Source: Setaria digitata (Eukaryota > Nematoda > Chromadorea > Rhabditida > Setariidae). Taken from it: a DNA stretch of 43,835 nt. A program made the position numbers and the translations under genes. Of this stretch, positions 12,709-22,597 are shown in pieces. The DNA is taken from NCBI GenBank assembly GCA_003640385.1, contig RCAB01000505.1, positions 1 to 43,835 on the forward strand, written 5' to 3'. The notes under the pieces are model-generated. The model had not been told where the DNA came from. It did no database searches and worked only from the letters and a program-made list of their open reading frames with translations. The number at the start of each line of letters is the position of its first letter. The first letter of the stretch is position 1.

Positions 12709-13671
12709 TAAAGGTTATATATATTAAAAGAGTCTGCTAATGAGAAGAATGAGGTGCAAGAGAGATGAAAGAAGAGAAAGAAAGAAGGAGCCTAAATGGA
12801 GGAGAAAAAAAATATGCAAATTAATCATCAATAAGCGAAAAATTGTAAAACAGTATGGGTGGAAAGAACGAAATAAGTAATAAAATAGAATGTAAGTTTG
12901 CTTTATTTACTATCTGGTTCAACATATAGCAAAAATATTTCATAGGATGGAGATAAGCATTGCAATATTTGAACGAGCTTTATTGTATGCTTCGAATTAT
13001 AGAATTATACGGTATTTATTTCGACGTTAAATCTGTTTGTAATTGTCTTTTCTTCATTCAACTTTTTTTTTTTTTTTTTTTTTTTTAAATGATAATGTGA
13101 GAATTTTGTTAAAAATTACATAATAAATAATTAAACAAAGTGTTTTAATAGCTCTTCGCACTGTTTTTTCCCAAATAGAAAAAAAAAATGCGGTTTTGTA
13201 ATTGACTGCTAGAAAAAAGTTGTTTCACCTATTTTAGAATGATAATGGGTATGAATTATAACATCTATTGGTATTCGAATAAAATTAACAGTGCAACTGG
13301 CCGTGTAAAAATAAGACACAAATAATAAAAAAAAAAAAAAAAAAAGAAGAAACTTTCCAACTACTTTTCAAAATTTTGATGTATAATAAAATGCCTAAAA
13401 TGTTGAATTTTTTAGACTTACATAAATGATCTTATGCAACTGTATAACTAATGATAAGCAATTTCAGCAAAATGACAAAACAACATATATTCATAAATGT
13501 AATACATACTAAAAACTATTGGGAACTATGATCAAAAACTTATTTTGTGTATTTGAAGTGAGAATGAACATAATCACATAAGCTTCTAAAAGAATTCCAA
13601 TATGTGGTCTCGGTTTGTTTAAATTAAGAGTCCAGCCAGATGATGAGAGTGATAGTATAAAGAGAAATTGC

Positions 13672-13677
13672 TTTATT
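13672..13677 (-). terminator. Putative poly(A) signal of rde-4
   Basis: TTTATT on the + strand is AATAAA on the rde-4 sense strand, about 220 nt past the stop codon. Confidence 0.35.
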
Positions 13678-13811
13678 CGTATGACGAAGTAATCATATAA
13701 TAATAGGTCGTATAGAATCATATAAAACTTTCAGGAAAATGAAAAGTGAACACCTGAAATCCAGTCGAAATTCCTGACAAAAAATTCCTGGCGGAAAAGA
13801 CGGGAAGTCCG

Positions 13812-13879
13812 AAATTCATGTGAAATCAATACAGGATAATTTTCCAAATTCATGTGAAACCAATACAAATAAATTTTCC
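13812..13879. repeat. 34-bp tandem duplication in the rde-4 3' UTR
   Basis: Two adjacent 34-bp units (13812-13845 and 13846-13879), each beginning AAATTCATGTGAAA and ending TTTTCC, differ at only a few positions. They lie 20-87 nt after the rde-4 stop in the sense direction. Confidence 0.85.
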
Positions 13880-13898
13880 ACATAAACTAATGCTTGCC

Positions 13899-15462
13899 TC
13901 ATTGCTTTTGCGAGGAAAGATCTTGAATTCCACCTTCTGGAAAATTTATGGCTGGTACTGGGCCATCAATCAATAGCAATTCCGATGAATGGTCACTAAA
14001 ACTTCTTGATGGCTCAGAAGTCCGTACAAATAATTCCAAATGTATGAGTGCATTTCGTGAAGCATAATCTTTTGCATCCGATTCCGTCGCTCCAAATCCA
14101 TAAAAAACGTTCTTCGCACCATTCGGACCATCAATTGAGAGCATGCACTGAGTATTACCTATAACTGCTTCCATGAATTTTGTAAATGTCATAAGTCATT
14201 TCTGTTATTTCTTATCCATCTCTTGTGCTATTTTGTAATTTTTGTTAGCCACACCATTTCAGCAAATTTTCATAGCACGATAAAAGAATACAAACCGTCG
14301 AGGTCAGGTGAAAGAAACACAAAATCCAGCTCCTGGTTCAGGAAAACCCTATTGATGTTTTCATCGCCCGATTTAATCAATTCATTCAATTTTTTCGTAA
14401 GACCCTTTGCACCAAAACCATCTTGAAATGCAGCACGAACTTTTTGCAACGATTGTGGATACAGTGCAGTACCCGGTGAAGCATCAAACACATTCTAGAA
14501 GATATTTGGCGGGTGAAAATTCGACTTAGTTCGAGTAAAAGTAAATTATTTGAAATGTATTTCAAATCTTTCCAATCCAAATTTCATTTACTTCTCCTTC
14601 ATTTTTTGCAGCTACAATGCGGTTCGTATCTTCTTCAGCAGCAATAGACACTATATTTTCAGCATCCTCCGCTAAATCCTTCCAATTCCCCAATTGAGAG
14701 CACATTTTCTGAGCAGCAAGTGTCTTCGCTATCTGCAATACTTCCAGTACATATTACAAAATCCACAATTACTTTCTAATTGCTTTCATTGGAGTTAATG
14801 ATTATAAAGCAAAAAAATTCTCCATTCTCTCCATTATAGAAAAATAATTGCCTTCATTACAATAACAAATTATCAGAGCAACTAAAAGTAGAATAAGCAT
14901 AATAACTGATAAGATCAAAGAGAACTACTAACGAATAATCTTAGGGTAGATAGCATGGCAAAATTAATTGACAAACATTATTTGTTATAACCTTTTTCGT
15001 CTTTCCATGTGCCACTACATGCACTTTTCCTATTTTGCATGTAGCATTGAAAATTCGTTGGTTCGGCGGTCCTTCTTCATTAATTTCATATATAGCATTC
15101 GACAATTTCAACTTTTGACATCTGAGATGGAATGTACGACCCTATTAAGATGTCCATTGACAGCAAAAAAAATAAATAAATTTTGATTTAGAATCAATTC
15201 CACACCAGATTCAGCAAAAAATCATGTAATATCATATAATGATAAAACATGACAACAATAAAACAAATCAAACCTTTCATTCAATTTTCCTACCCAGTTC
15301 TCTACTATGGTATCATCCGTATTTCCCCGTTTATGAAAATCCACCATTAAATTTTCTCTGCAAAATAAATGAACATTTCGAATAATAATAGTCACATTAG
15401 AAATAAATTACGTCAATCCATTACCTCATTTGATCATACCTTTGCAATAAGGATTAGTAAGA

Positions 15463-15504
<42 letters not shown>

Positions 15505-17943
15505 ACCACTAAATTACTGCTCAAGACATAAGTGGAAAAGTGCAAATAGTAATACGAATTACTTTTCGTTGCAACTGGTCATTACCAAGAACTTCGTTCT
15601 ATATATGTCGAGAAGTTCGGTAAATTCATTAATCAAGTCTCACCTTGAATGAAAGAAGTTCCGAAGTAACTTTTCTACTCTCATTTCAACATTAACATGA
15701 ATGGCTATCATTCGCTATGCATTTTGTGGTAGGAAAAGTTTACAGTAGTTCTTATATTTACTTTGCTAACAGACCCAATTATGCTGCATTGCCATTTTCA
15801 CTGATAAGATGATAAAAACATTTCTTAATCCCTTTCGTATGAATGCTGTCTCATACTTCATTATGCGAGAAAAATATGGCGACGTTCCATGGAATTCAGC
15901 AAATGGAAATTTACCAAAATAAATTTTGCTTTTAAATTTGAATTTCGGAAAGGGAATACAAAAAATATATATATAACTCACAAGCTAGCTAACGCTTCCT
16001 CTTTTGTTTTTCCAAGTCCAAAGTCACTGAATGATTCCTTTTCAATTAACTGAAAAATAAATGTGATAACTACGTATATGAGTCAGTTTTTTTTTTTGAA
16101 GAAAAATGAAAACCTAAATCAATTTTGCCAAAATAATGTCGATTTTTGATATGAATGATTTGAATGCATACAATATGAGCGATAAATAATGAATGAAACA
16201 GACTTTCATTTATAGGTCTAAGCATAAAAGATTTCTGGGTCTTTCATGGCAAAAATTATTGGAACTTCATTTACAACGGTTAGCTGGGACTGAAGATCAC
16301 AAAATTAAAACGAAAGTACGTCTATCAATTCAATATATGTTTAACGCAGATCTTTACGATATCAAAGTTTATCACATTACCAGTAAGAAGAGAAATGAGC
16401 AGTTTTACGAATTCCACATTATTCCAATCAGCCAACTTTCGACTGGCAGCTCTTTTTCATAATACTTTTACAATAATTCTCTTAAAATTCAAATTCCTTA
16501 ACTCTGCTTTCCCCTTTGCTTAAAGAAAATTAAAATTCAAAAAGAAACTTTTTTTAGCATCTCTTTTGCAGCCATTTGTTTCGCAATCTTTTTCGTTCTT
16601 CCTTGGCCAACTGTATGATTTCCATACAGTTCACATCGTACTGAGAACGAATTTAGCTAAAATAATGTTACTAACATTTTTACAATTATTTTTGATGTTT
16701 TCGAACCTATCATATCATTGATAGAAGAAAATTTTATAGTGACCAAAAAGTTGCAGCTCTATAAATCGTAACTATACTACTATTTGAAATGTATTTTTAT
16801 CTCTACCATAAAAAAGACAAAATAAAAAAATGGCATTTATAAATTAATATGCCTTATGCATGCTAGATTTATTTTTGCGTCACTAAATGTACAAATGAAT
16901 GGAACTTTTTCTTTTTATAAATGATAAAAGAATAAAAATCAGAAAGAAAAAATTATAATTTAACCATTTCGATGAGAGCAGATGTAAACACAGGAGGCGT
17001 ACCATCGTAGTATTTTTTACATCCTTCTTCCAAAATGCTAACAAATGTTTTCACGGGTGCGTATCCTAATTCGGTAGGTAAAGTTGACGTTCCACCATCT
17101 GCTGGTAGGATTTCCAGAACTTGTTCATTAGCATCATCCATATTACCCGTTTTTTCGTTCTTTTTGTTAGTCTTTAAATTATCTACATCCAAGACTATTG
17201 GCTAAAACAATTTTCTTGTTCTTACGAAATATTTAAATCTTATTTAGCAATCACTAATATAAATATACAACTGCAAAAATATCAAAAAAGAGTCTCTTCG
17301 AAATTATTTCAACTATTCTAATAAACTATAACGATAATTATTGGAAAGCTTGAAAAGCGAGTAATTTAGAAATGATTTTAAAGATTATTTGCAAGCCGCC
17401 ATAACCAAATGATTGTTTTTCTTTTAATTTTTTTCTCCTTCCCCACTTTGCAGATCACCATAACCAAACGATTCCTTCCTCATATGCTAAATATTTACCT
17501 CAACCTAACTACATTCACTTAATTATATCTTGATTAATTAACGCCATCATATTTTTTGCTATCTCGTTCTGTTTCACTATATCAAATCAGTTCACAATTT
17601 TACTACCATCATTCATTTAGAAATCAGGCTAAAATAATTTCAATTCAGAATACACCTTCTACTTTAATATATTGGCCGTCTGTCATGACCTTATTTAATC
17701 GTTCTCGATCTTAAATTCGACCTCTTACTGCTACCATAATCATTCCTTATCAAAGATATTTCCAAGTATTGAACATGCATAACTAATCTTTCCAGCGATG
17801 AAAACTGAAACACTTCTAATTCTCTAACAGTCCTACCTATCATTTTACTGATAAAAACTAACCTCCTTACAAATGAAATATTCAGGTTCTCGACTTTTCA
17901 ATACATCAACATGTGTAAATACATCGTAAAGTTTGTCCACCAT
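13899..17943 (-). CDS. rde-4: RDE-4-like double-stranded RNA-binding protein
   Basis: In C. elegans RDE-4 binds long dsRNA and delivers it to Dicer (DCR-1) to start RNAi. Exons on the minus strand: 17863-17943, 16965-17201, 16549-16656, 15982-16049, 15274-15357, 14992-15121, 14592-14732, 14279-14494, 13899-14147; frame holds throughout, giving 437 aa (C. elegans RDE-4 is 385). dsRBD1 spans about 76-142 and has a GQGRTKKIAK helix. dsRBD2 spans about 184-251; it opens ENWVGKLNE, nearly identical to the RDE-4 ENWVGKLQE, and carries GPPNQRIF and HGKTKKIAK. A third, degenerate domain (about 317-395) has NVFYGFGATESDAK, matching the RDE-4 C-terminal domain known to dimerise; its basic KKxAK motif is gone. 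The last donor (GTGCTA at 14278) is weak; it was chosen because it aligns with RDE-4. A TRBP/R2D2-like protein is the alternative, but the ENWVGKL and C-terminal matches favour RDE-4. Confidence 0.87.
15465..15500. repeat. (AT)18 microsatellite
   Basis: An uninterrupted 36-bp AT dinucleotide run inside the rde-4 intron between exons 4 and 5. Confidence 0.95.
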
Positions 17944-17959
17944 ATATTACCGGCTAAAT

Positions 17960-17965
17960 CTGAAA
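17960..17965 (-). other. Probable trans-splice acceptor of rde-4
   Basis: On the minus strand TTTCAG lies 16 nt before the rde-4 ATG at 17943, consistent with spliced-leader addition. Confidence 0.6.
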
Positions 17966-19160
17966 CTAAAGTTTAACATAAAGTTCTAACCAAACACATT
18001 ATTCCGCTGCAAAATTCCCATACACTATTCGATAATTAGGAGTGAAAAGGTTTAAATTTCGAATGAAAACCAACTCTCAATGGATCACACTTTCAGAGCC
18101 ATGTCATGTTATCACAGATTTGCAGAATCTAAAATTTGAAATTCAATCCCAAACAATTTTATAATGTATAAATTACTAATAAATAATAAATTATGGCCAA
18201 TAAAAGGAGTCACAAAAATGATAGTTGCATAGATTGTTGCAAAATGTTTCAATAACAGATGATAGAAACTACAATGGGAAATAGTAATAGTAGTTATTTA
18301 ATTAATGATAATAATAATGATAATGATGATGATAACAATTATAAGAATGAAAATGATAACAACAGCAATAGAAACTACTCGAAAAATGGAAACGAGAACG
18401 AAAAATAAGCTATTTCACCTTCAAAATGCCACGGTGAGGTTTAGATGCAAATTGCCAAAAAGGAATTCCATACGGATGTAATGAAATTAGGAAGCGGTTC
18501 GATTGTTTCAGTTCTTAAGTTACTGATTATTTGGTTGAAGTGATTATGAATTTACTTATCAGAATTTAATATTATCCTTTCTTTTCTACTTTTATCGCCT
18601 TTTTGTAGTATTATTTTTATGCATTAAATGGTGCTATTTGATTTGCTAAAAATTGATGATTAAACAATTCGATTATTTCGATTTCTATTTTGAGTTATTA
18701 AGTTAGAATGACTAGAGAAATACTCAGTGGAATCTGATGGGAATTTTTTTTTGATTTATTTGATTTAAAATGACTGTGATGTTATTTGGCAAAATTTGAT
18801 GTAAGATCTTTTCCTGTTTTTTGTCTTTTCAAGTATTTAATTTCACTTATTGGATGGTGTGTTATTATTTGATTGGCTAAAATTGGATGAGGAAGTGGAA
18901 AATTCAAGCAAGATTTTTATTACAGTTGTCATTGTAATTTTATTCTTCTTTCTCATAGATGGTTTAATTTCTGCTTTTTTTTTTTTTTTTTTTTTTTTTT
19001 TCACTATTTACTTCATAAAATTATATGGTAAAATCGAAATGTAGATTTAATTTTTTTTTTATTGGAATTATTGTTTATACTTTTTACATCTAATTTTTTC
19101 GCACTGTTATTTTCTTATTTGCTTTTTGTTTACAATAATGAGGTGAAGAGGAAAACATAT

Positions 19161-19166
19161 TTTCAG
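19161..19166 (+). other. Probable trans-splice acceptor of the 88-aa gene
   Basis: TTTCAG ends 8 nt before the ATG at 19175 with no coding exon visible upstream. Confidence 0.6.
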
Positions 19167-19174
19167 GATTAATA

Positions 19175-20510
19175 ATGTTATTGTCGTTGTTACGTTTGGC
19201 AGCCAGACGAACGGATATACGACCATTTCACAAGCGTATATTTACTGAAAGTGTACTTGACAAAATATATAGTAGTGAGTTTAAATTTTTTATTCGTAAA
19301 TAATTTTTATAGACAAACAAATTTTAAAAATTTTTTTTAGATATTTCCATTTAATCCGGATTTATTCAACATTATTCTTGTTATTATATTTAAGTTATCT
19401 TTTTCAAAATGAAGTAAATTTCCTACAACTTCACTTAGCCTGATCAGTAGTTATGCATAAATTTAATTCCTATTTTCTGCATGAAAATAAATTGTTACCC
19501 AATTTTAATACCAAAAGCAAAGTGCTAATTTTAGTTGTGATAAGTAATAATGCATTCAGTAGTGGTCTGAGAATTCGCCAATAGTTTAATATTCTTTGTT
19601 CATTAATTTTCTATTAATTTCATAACATTTTGTTCTTTTTTTATCAGTTTATTCTTTATAAGCAATTTGTTGTGCAGTAATCTGTTATTCGAGTTATTTG
19701 ATAATAATTCAATAACCGTTATTTTTTGATCATTTCGTAACTTCAGTGCCGCATATTATTATATTGCAACATGCATAAACTTATAGGAGAGGATATTTTT
19801 CGACTTTGTTTTTTTTTCGGAAATATAATTATTGGTGAAAGTATATGACTTTCAAGATAAATTAGGATTTCTAGAAGAAATTCCTTCGTTTTTTTTTTTT
19901 TTTTTTTAAGTGCTGAGGAATTAATAAATCTACCAAATTGAAAAGGATCCATGTTTGAAATAAGTGATGAAATTTGTTTTGGAGCAGATCAGAACTTACT
20001 GAAGCTAATTTTAATTTTGCTTACTTTAGTGTTTTTAGTCTTTGAAAATAATGAAAATAAAGTCATAGTTTTAAATTAATTTGTGACATTAGGATAGTTG
20101 TTTTCCAAACAGTTATAATCAGTACTGTCTGTCTGTTTATTCCTGTAATCAAAGTGTGCAGTGATAAAATTTCACTTTTTCTCAAGTTACCAAACAACAG
20201 TTTTAGGTGTTTGAAAGTTGGTAATTATTCATATTGTTACAAGTCAATTTAAAAATAGCATTTTCTTAAGAGTTTAAGGAATATTTCTTTTCATTTTTTT
20301 TTTTTTTTTTCATCTAGCTTCTTTATTATTTGGAAAATTTTAGCCTCAGTAACTGTGCTAATTGGTGGAGCTTTATGTATGACATCGGTTGCAATGGTCA
20401 ACATTATAATGTATTATAAAGTGGTTAAACCGGTACGTGAACAAGAACGCGAACGACTGGAGAAAGATTTAATCGAAGCTGATGAAGCGGGTTTCTCGTT
20501 GAAGATTTAA
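19175..20510 (+). CDS. Small predicted mitochondrial single-pass membrane protein (88 aa)
   Basis: Not recognised as a named family. Exons 19175-19274 and 20344-20510 join in frame (donor AGTA|GTGAGT, acceptor TTTTAG|CC). Residues 1-33 are Arg/Lys-rich with almost no acidic residues until about 26 (MLLSLLRLAARR...), which looks like a mitochondrial presequence. One hydrophobic segment follows (about 35-57, VLIGGALCMTSVAMVNIIM), then YYKVVKPVREQERERLEKD, a charged helix, and the C-terminus ADEAGFSLKI. This plan (presequence, one membrane helix, short charged tail) is shared by many small respiratory-chain subunits and assembly factors; COX6C- and SMIM20-type proteins were considered but no motif decides. 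An AATAAA lies at 20939-20944. The gene is followed in tandem by another tiny membrane-protein gene. Confidence 0.8.
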
Positions 20511-21800
20511 AAGAAAAGATGGGTAGTTAGCAGTCGTTCATGTATAGTATAGTGAGGTTAGATGACTTATTTAATCTCATTTATCTAATCAAAAAATGCC
20601 TACATTTCTTTATTTTATTTTTATACAGTTTTCTCTTTTCAAAAAGTTTTTGAAGAATTAGATTTTCTAGTAGTGCTTTACCAGTCATTTAATTTAATTC
20701 CTGTCATCTTCTGTATAATATATCCTTAACTTAATATTTCTATTATGGATTATTAAATTTCAACATTTTTTTCATAATTCTTACTACTAACAGAATAGTC
20801 GCAAACCAGAATTGTGTACAAAATGTTATTTTATATGGTATTTTATTTTACTGATATTGTCATTCTGCCGACTAGGCGTCTTAATGTTGCGTAAAAAGTG
20901 ATGTCGACGATTGTTTCTGAAGATTTTTTTAGGTTTTTAATAAAATGATCACCCTTATTTTGAAATTATTGTTATTATTAGGAAATGGAATTGCTAAGCT
21001 AAAAATAGTTCCCCAATCCTGTAAGTTTATTCATCATTCTTCTTTTGACTAATATATTTTGATATGTTTATTTTTATTTCCATGCATTCTTTTGAACTAA
21101 AAACTGAAATTTTGTTTAGAACAAATTTGCCAGAATTATTCGCTATTATTGCTTATAATATATTCAAATTATTTTGCGCTGTTAATGTATTGAAACAAAT
21201 AAATCTCACTTCTTTTAGTTTTTTCTTCTTGATTTTCGTCATTTATATATCCACATGTAATATAATATATTTAACATTAAACTAAACAGTAGTGATAATT
21301 CAGTATTTTTTAAGGTCTAGAAAGAGATGAGATGAACGCAGCTGACCTTCTTTATGGTTTAATTTTTGAAAATTTTAAAATTTTGGTAAACACAAAGTGA
21401 ATATTAATTTTTTTTTTTTTCAATCAAGTAATATTTATTGAAATTTTTCCATTGCATTTCCATCATCTCATAGTAATAGTTAATGTTAATGTCTAGCAGG
21501 ATATGTTGCTTATTTTATCAATCGCAAGCTTGATTTTTGCATAAGTATAAGCGTAAAAATTACTTCTTCCAGTGTCTTCTTTTGTTCAGGCCCAAAAATG
21601 AAGCTGAAAAAAAAAAAATTCATTTGAGAAATTATTTTTTTGTATATTCCTTTATTATAGAAAAATTCTTTGTGAGACTCGAATCGGTAGTACCATTCAC
21701 GATGTAGTATTTCTGATCAGTCAAACATAATTCTAATAACAGAAATACACGTATTTCATAAGTGTAATTAGAGCATGGCTCATTCTTTCCTTTGTTCTAG
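20511..21800. other. Interval between the two small membrane-protein genes
   Basis: Contains the 3' UTR of the 88-aa gene (AATAAA at 20939-20944) and the upstream region of the next gene. At 1.3 kb it is long for a nematode operon spacer, so independent promoters are as likely as co-transcription. One 73-codon open frame from 21064 has a low-complexity translation and was not accepted. Confidence 0.5.
21791..21800 (+). other. Acceptor directly abutting the start of the SMIM4/UQCC5-like gene
   Basis: TTTGTTCTAG is followed immediately by ATG at 21801, leaving no native 5' UTR. This is the arrangement expected when a spliced leader supplies the whole leader. Confidence 0.55.
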
Positions 21801-22597
21801 ATGTTTTCACGTGGTAAACGTTTTATGAGATTAGTTGGACCGGATGTAATTTACTGGTTTCCGGCGTGTATATTAATAGGAGCTGCTTTCGAATTATTTA
21901 AGGTAACTTTTTTTTTTTTTTTTTTTGTTCTCTGTATTTAAAAGTATGTGCATGTAGTTATATATTTAATTAATTATTTGCTTCATTTATTTAATTTGCT
22001 TAAACATTTGATTTAATGTGTTCATTCTTTTTTTTTTTTAATTTGATTTAACAAATTTAATTTAATGTATTATTTATATTCAGGTTGTTTTTGTTTCATT
22101 TATTCATTTTCCTTTTTCTTTTTTTAAATTATTTCATTTATATATTTCATTCATTTACTTTGGTCATTTTATTTAATTATTTTTGTAATTTATTTTATTT
22201 AATTAATTCATCGGACGTGTTTAATCTAATTTTTTTGCCCGTTTTTTATTTCCTCATTTGTTTTTTTTTTACTCGTATTTGTCTGCTTATTTTTTAATGT
22301 TAAATAATTTTGTTGTTCTTCAGAAAATAACGAAATATAAAAAAATATAACAGGCAAATCATGCCAACTGTGCGAAAAAAAAGTCACTTTTTTTTACTTT
22401 AGAATTTATTAGTTGAAGTTTTTTTTTTTTTTTCATTTTAGATAAAGTTCACATTTATGGGTGTGAACTATTATACGGTATTCAGGAAGAAACAAATGCA
22501 ACAACAGCTGGAAGATCTTGAGAATTGGTTAAAACAGATAGATGAATTATCAGCGCGAGCCGTACAATCAGAGATTGAAGCGAGAAAAAAGAAGTAA
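21801..22597 (+). CDS. SMIM4/UQCC5-like small mitochondrial membrane protein (85 aa)
   Basis: Human SMIM4 (UQCC5) is a small inner-membrane protein associated with mitoribosomes that helps assemble respiratory complex III. Exons 21801-21902 and 22442-22597 join in frame and give 85 aa (human is about 70). Residues 1-15 are basic (MFSRGKRFMRLVG); one membrane segment runs about 17-35 (VIYWFPACILIGAAFELF), followed by IKFTFMGVNYYTVFRKKQ. The arrangement of hydrophobic helix, E-x-x-x-I-K, Tyr-Tyr/Phe-Tyr, VFRKK/VYRRK and LED matches the SMIM4 pattern as I recall it. The C-terminus (about 55-85) extends as a charged, Gln/Glu/Lys-rich probable coiled coil ending in KKK. The exon structure is firm; the family call rests on a short remembered motif and is moderate. 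Confidence 0.75.

Larger units (their letters stand above)
12562..13898. other. Convergent 3' interval between coq-10 and rde-4
   Basis: Holds the 3' UTRs of both genes. It contains the coq-10 polyadenylation signals, a purine-rich stretch (12728-12830), poly(T)/poly(A) blocks at 13061-13086 and 13328-13346, an AATAAA on the minus strand at 13672-13677 that may end rde-4, and a 34-bp tandem duplication at 13812-13879. No coding sequence is convincing. Confidence 0.6.
17944..19174. promoter_or_regulatory. Shared divergent interval of rde-4 and the 88-aa gene
   Basis: rde-4 is transcribed leftwards and the 88-aa gene rightwards from this 1.2 kb, so both promoters should be here. It contains an Asn/Asp-rich 49-codon frame (18259-18408, + strand) made of AAT/GAT repeats and a T-run of about 24 at 18978-19001. 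No core promoter element could be named. Confidence 0.45.

Noticed and set aside
14223..14426. + strand frame opposite rde-4 exon 8
   Set aside because: Antisense shadow of an exon whose minus-strand translation aligns with RDE-4.
20344..20510. Identification of the 88-aa protein as COX6C or SMIM20
   Set aside because: Only the general plan of one membrane helix plus a charged tail is shared; no diagnostic residues align.
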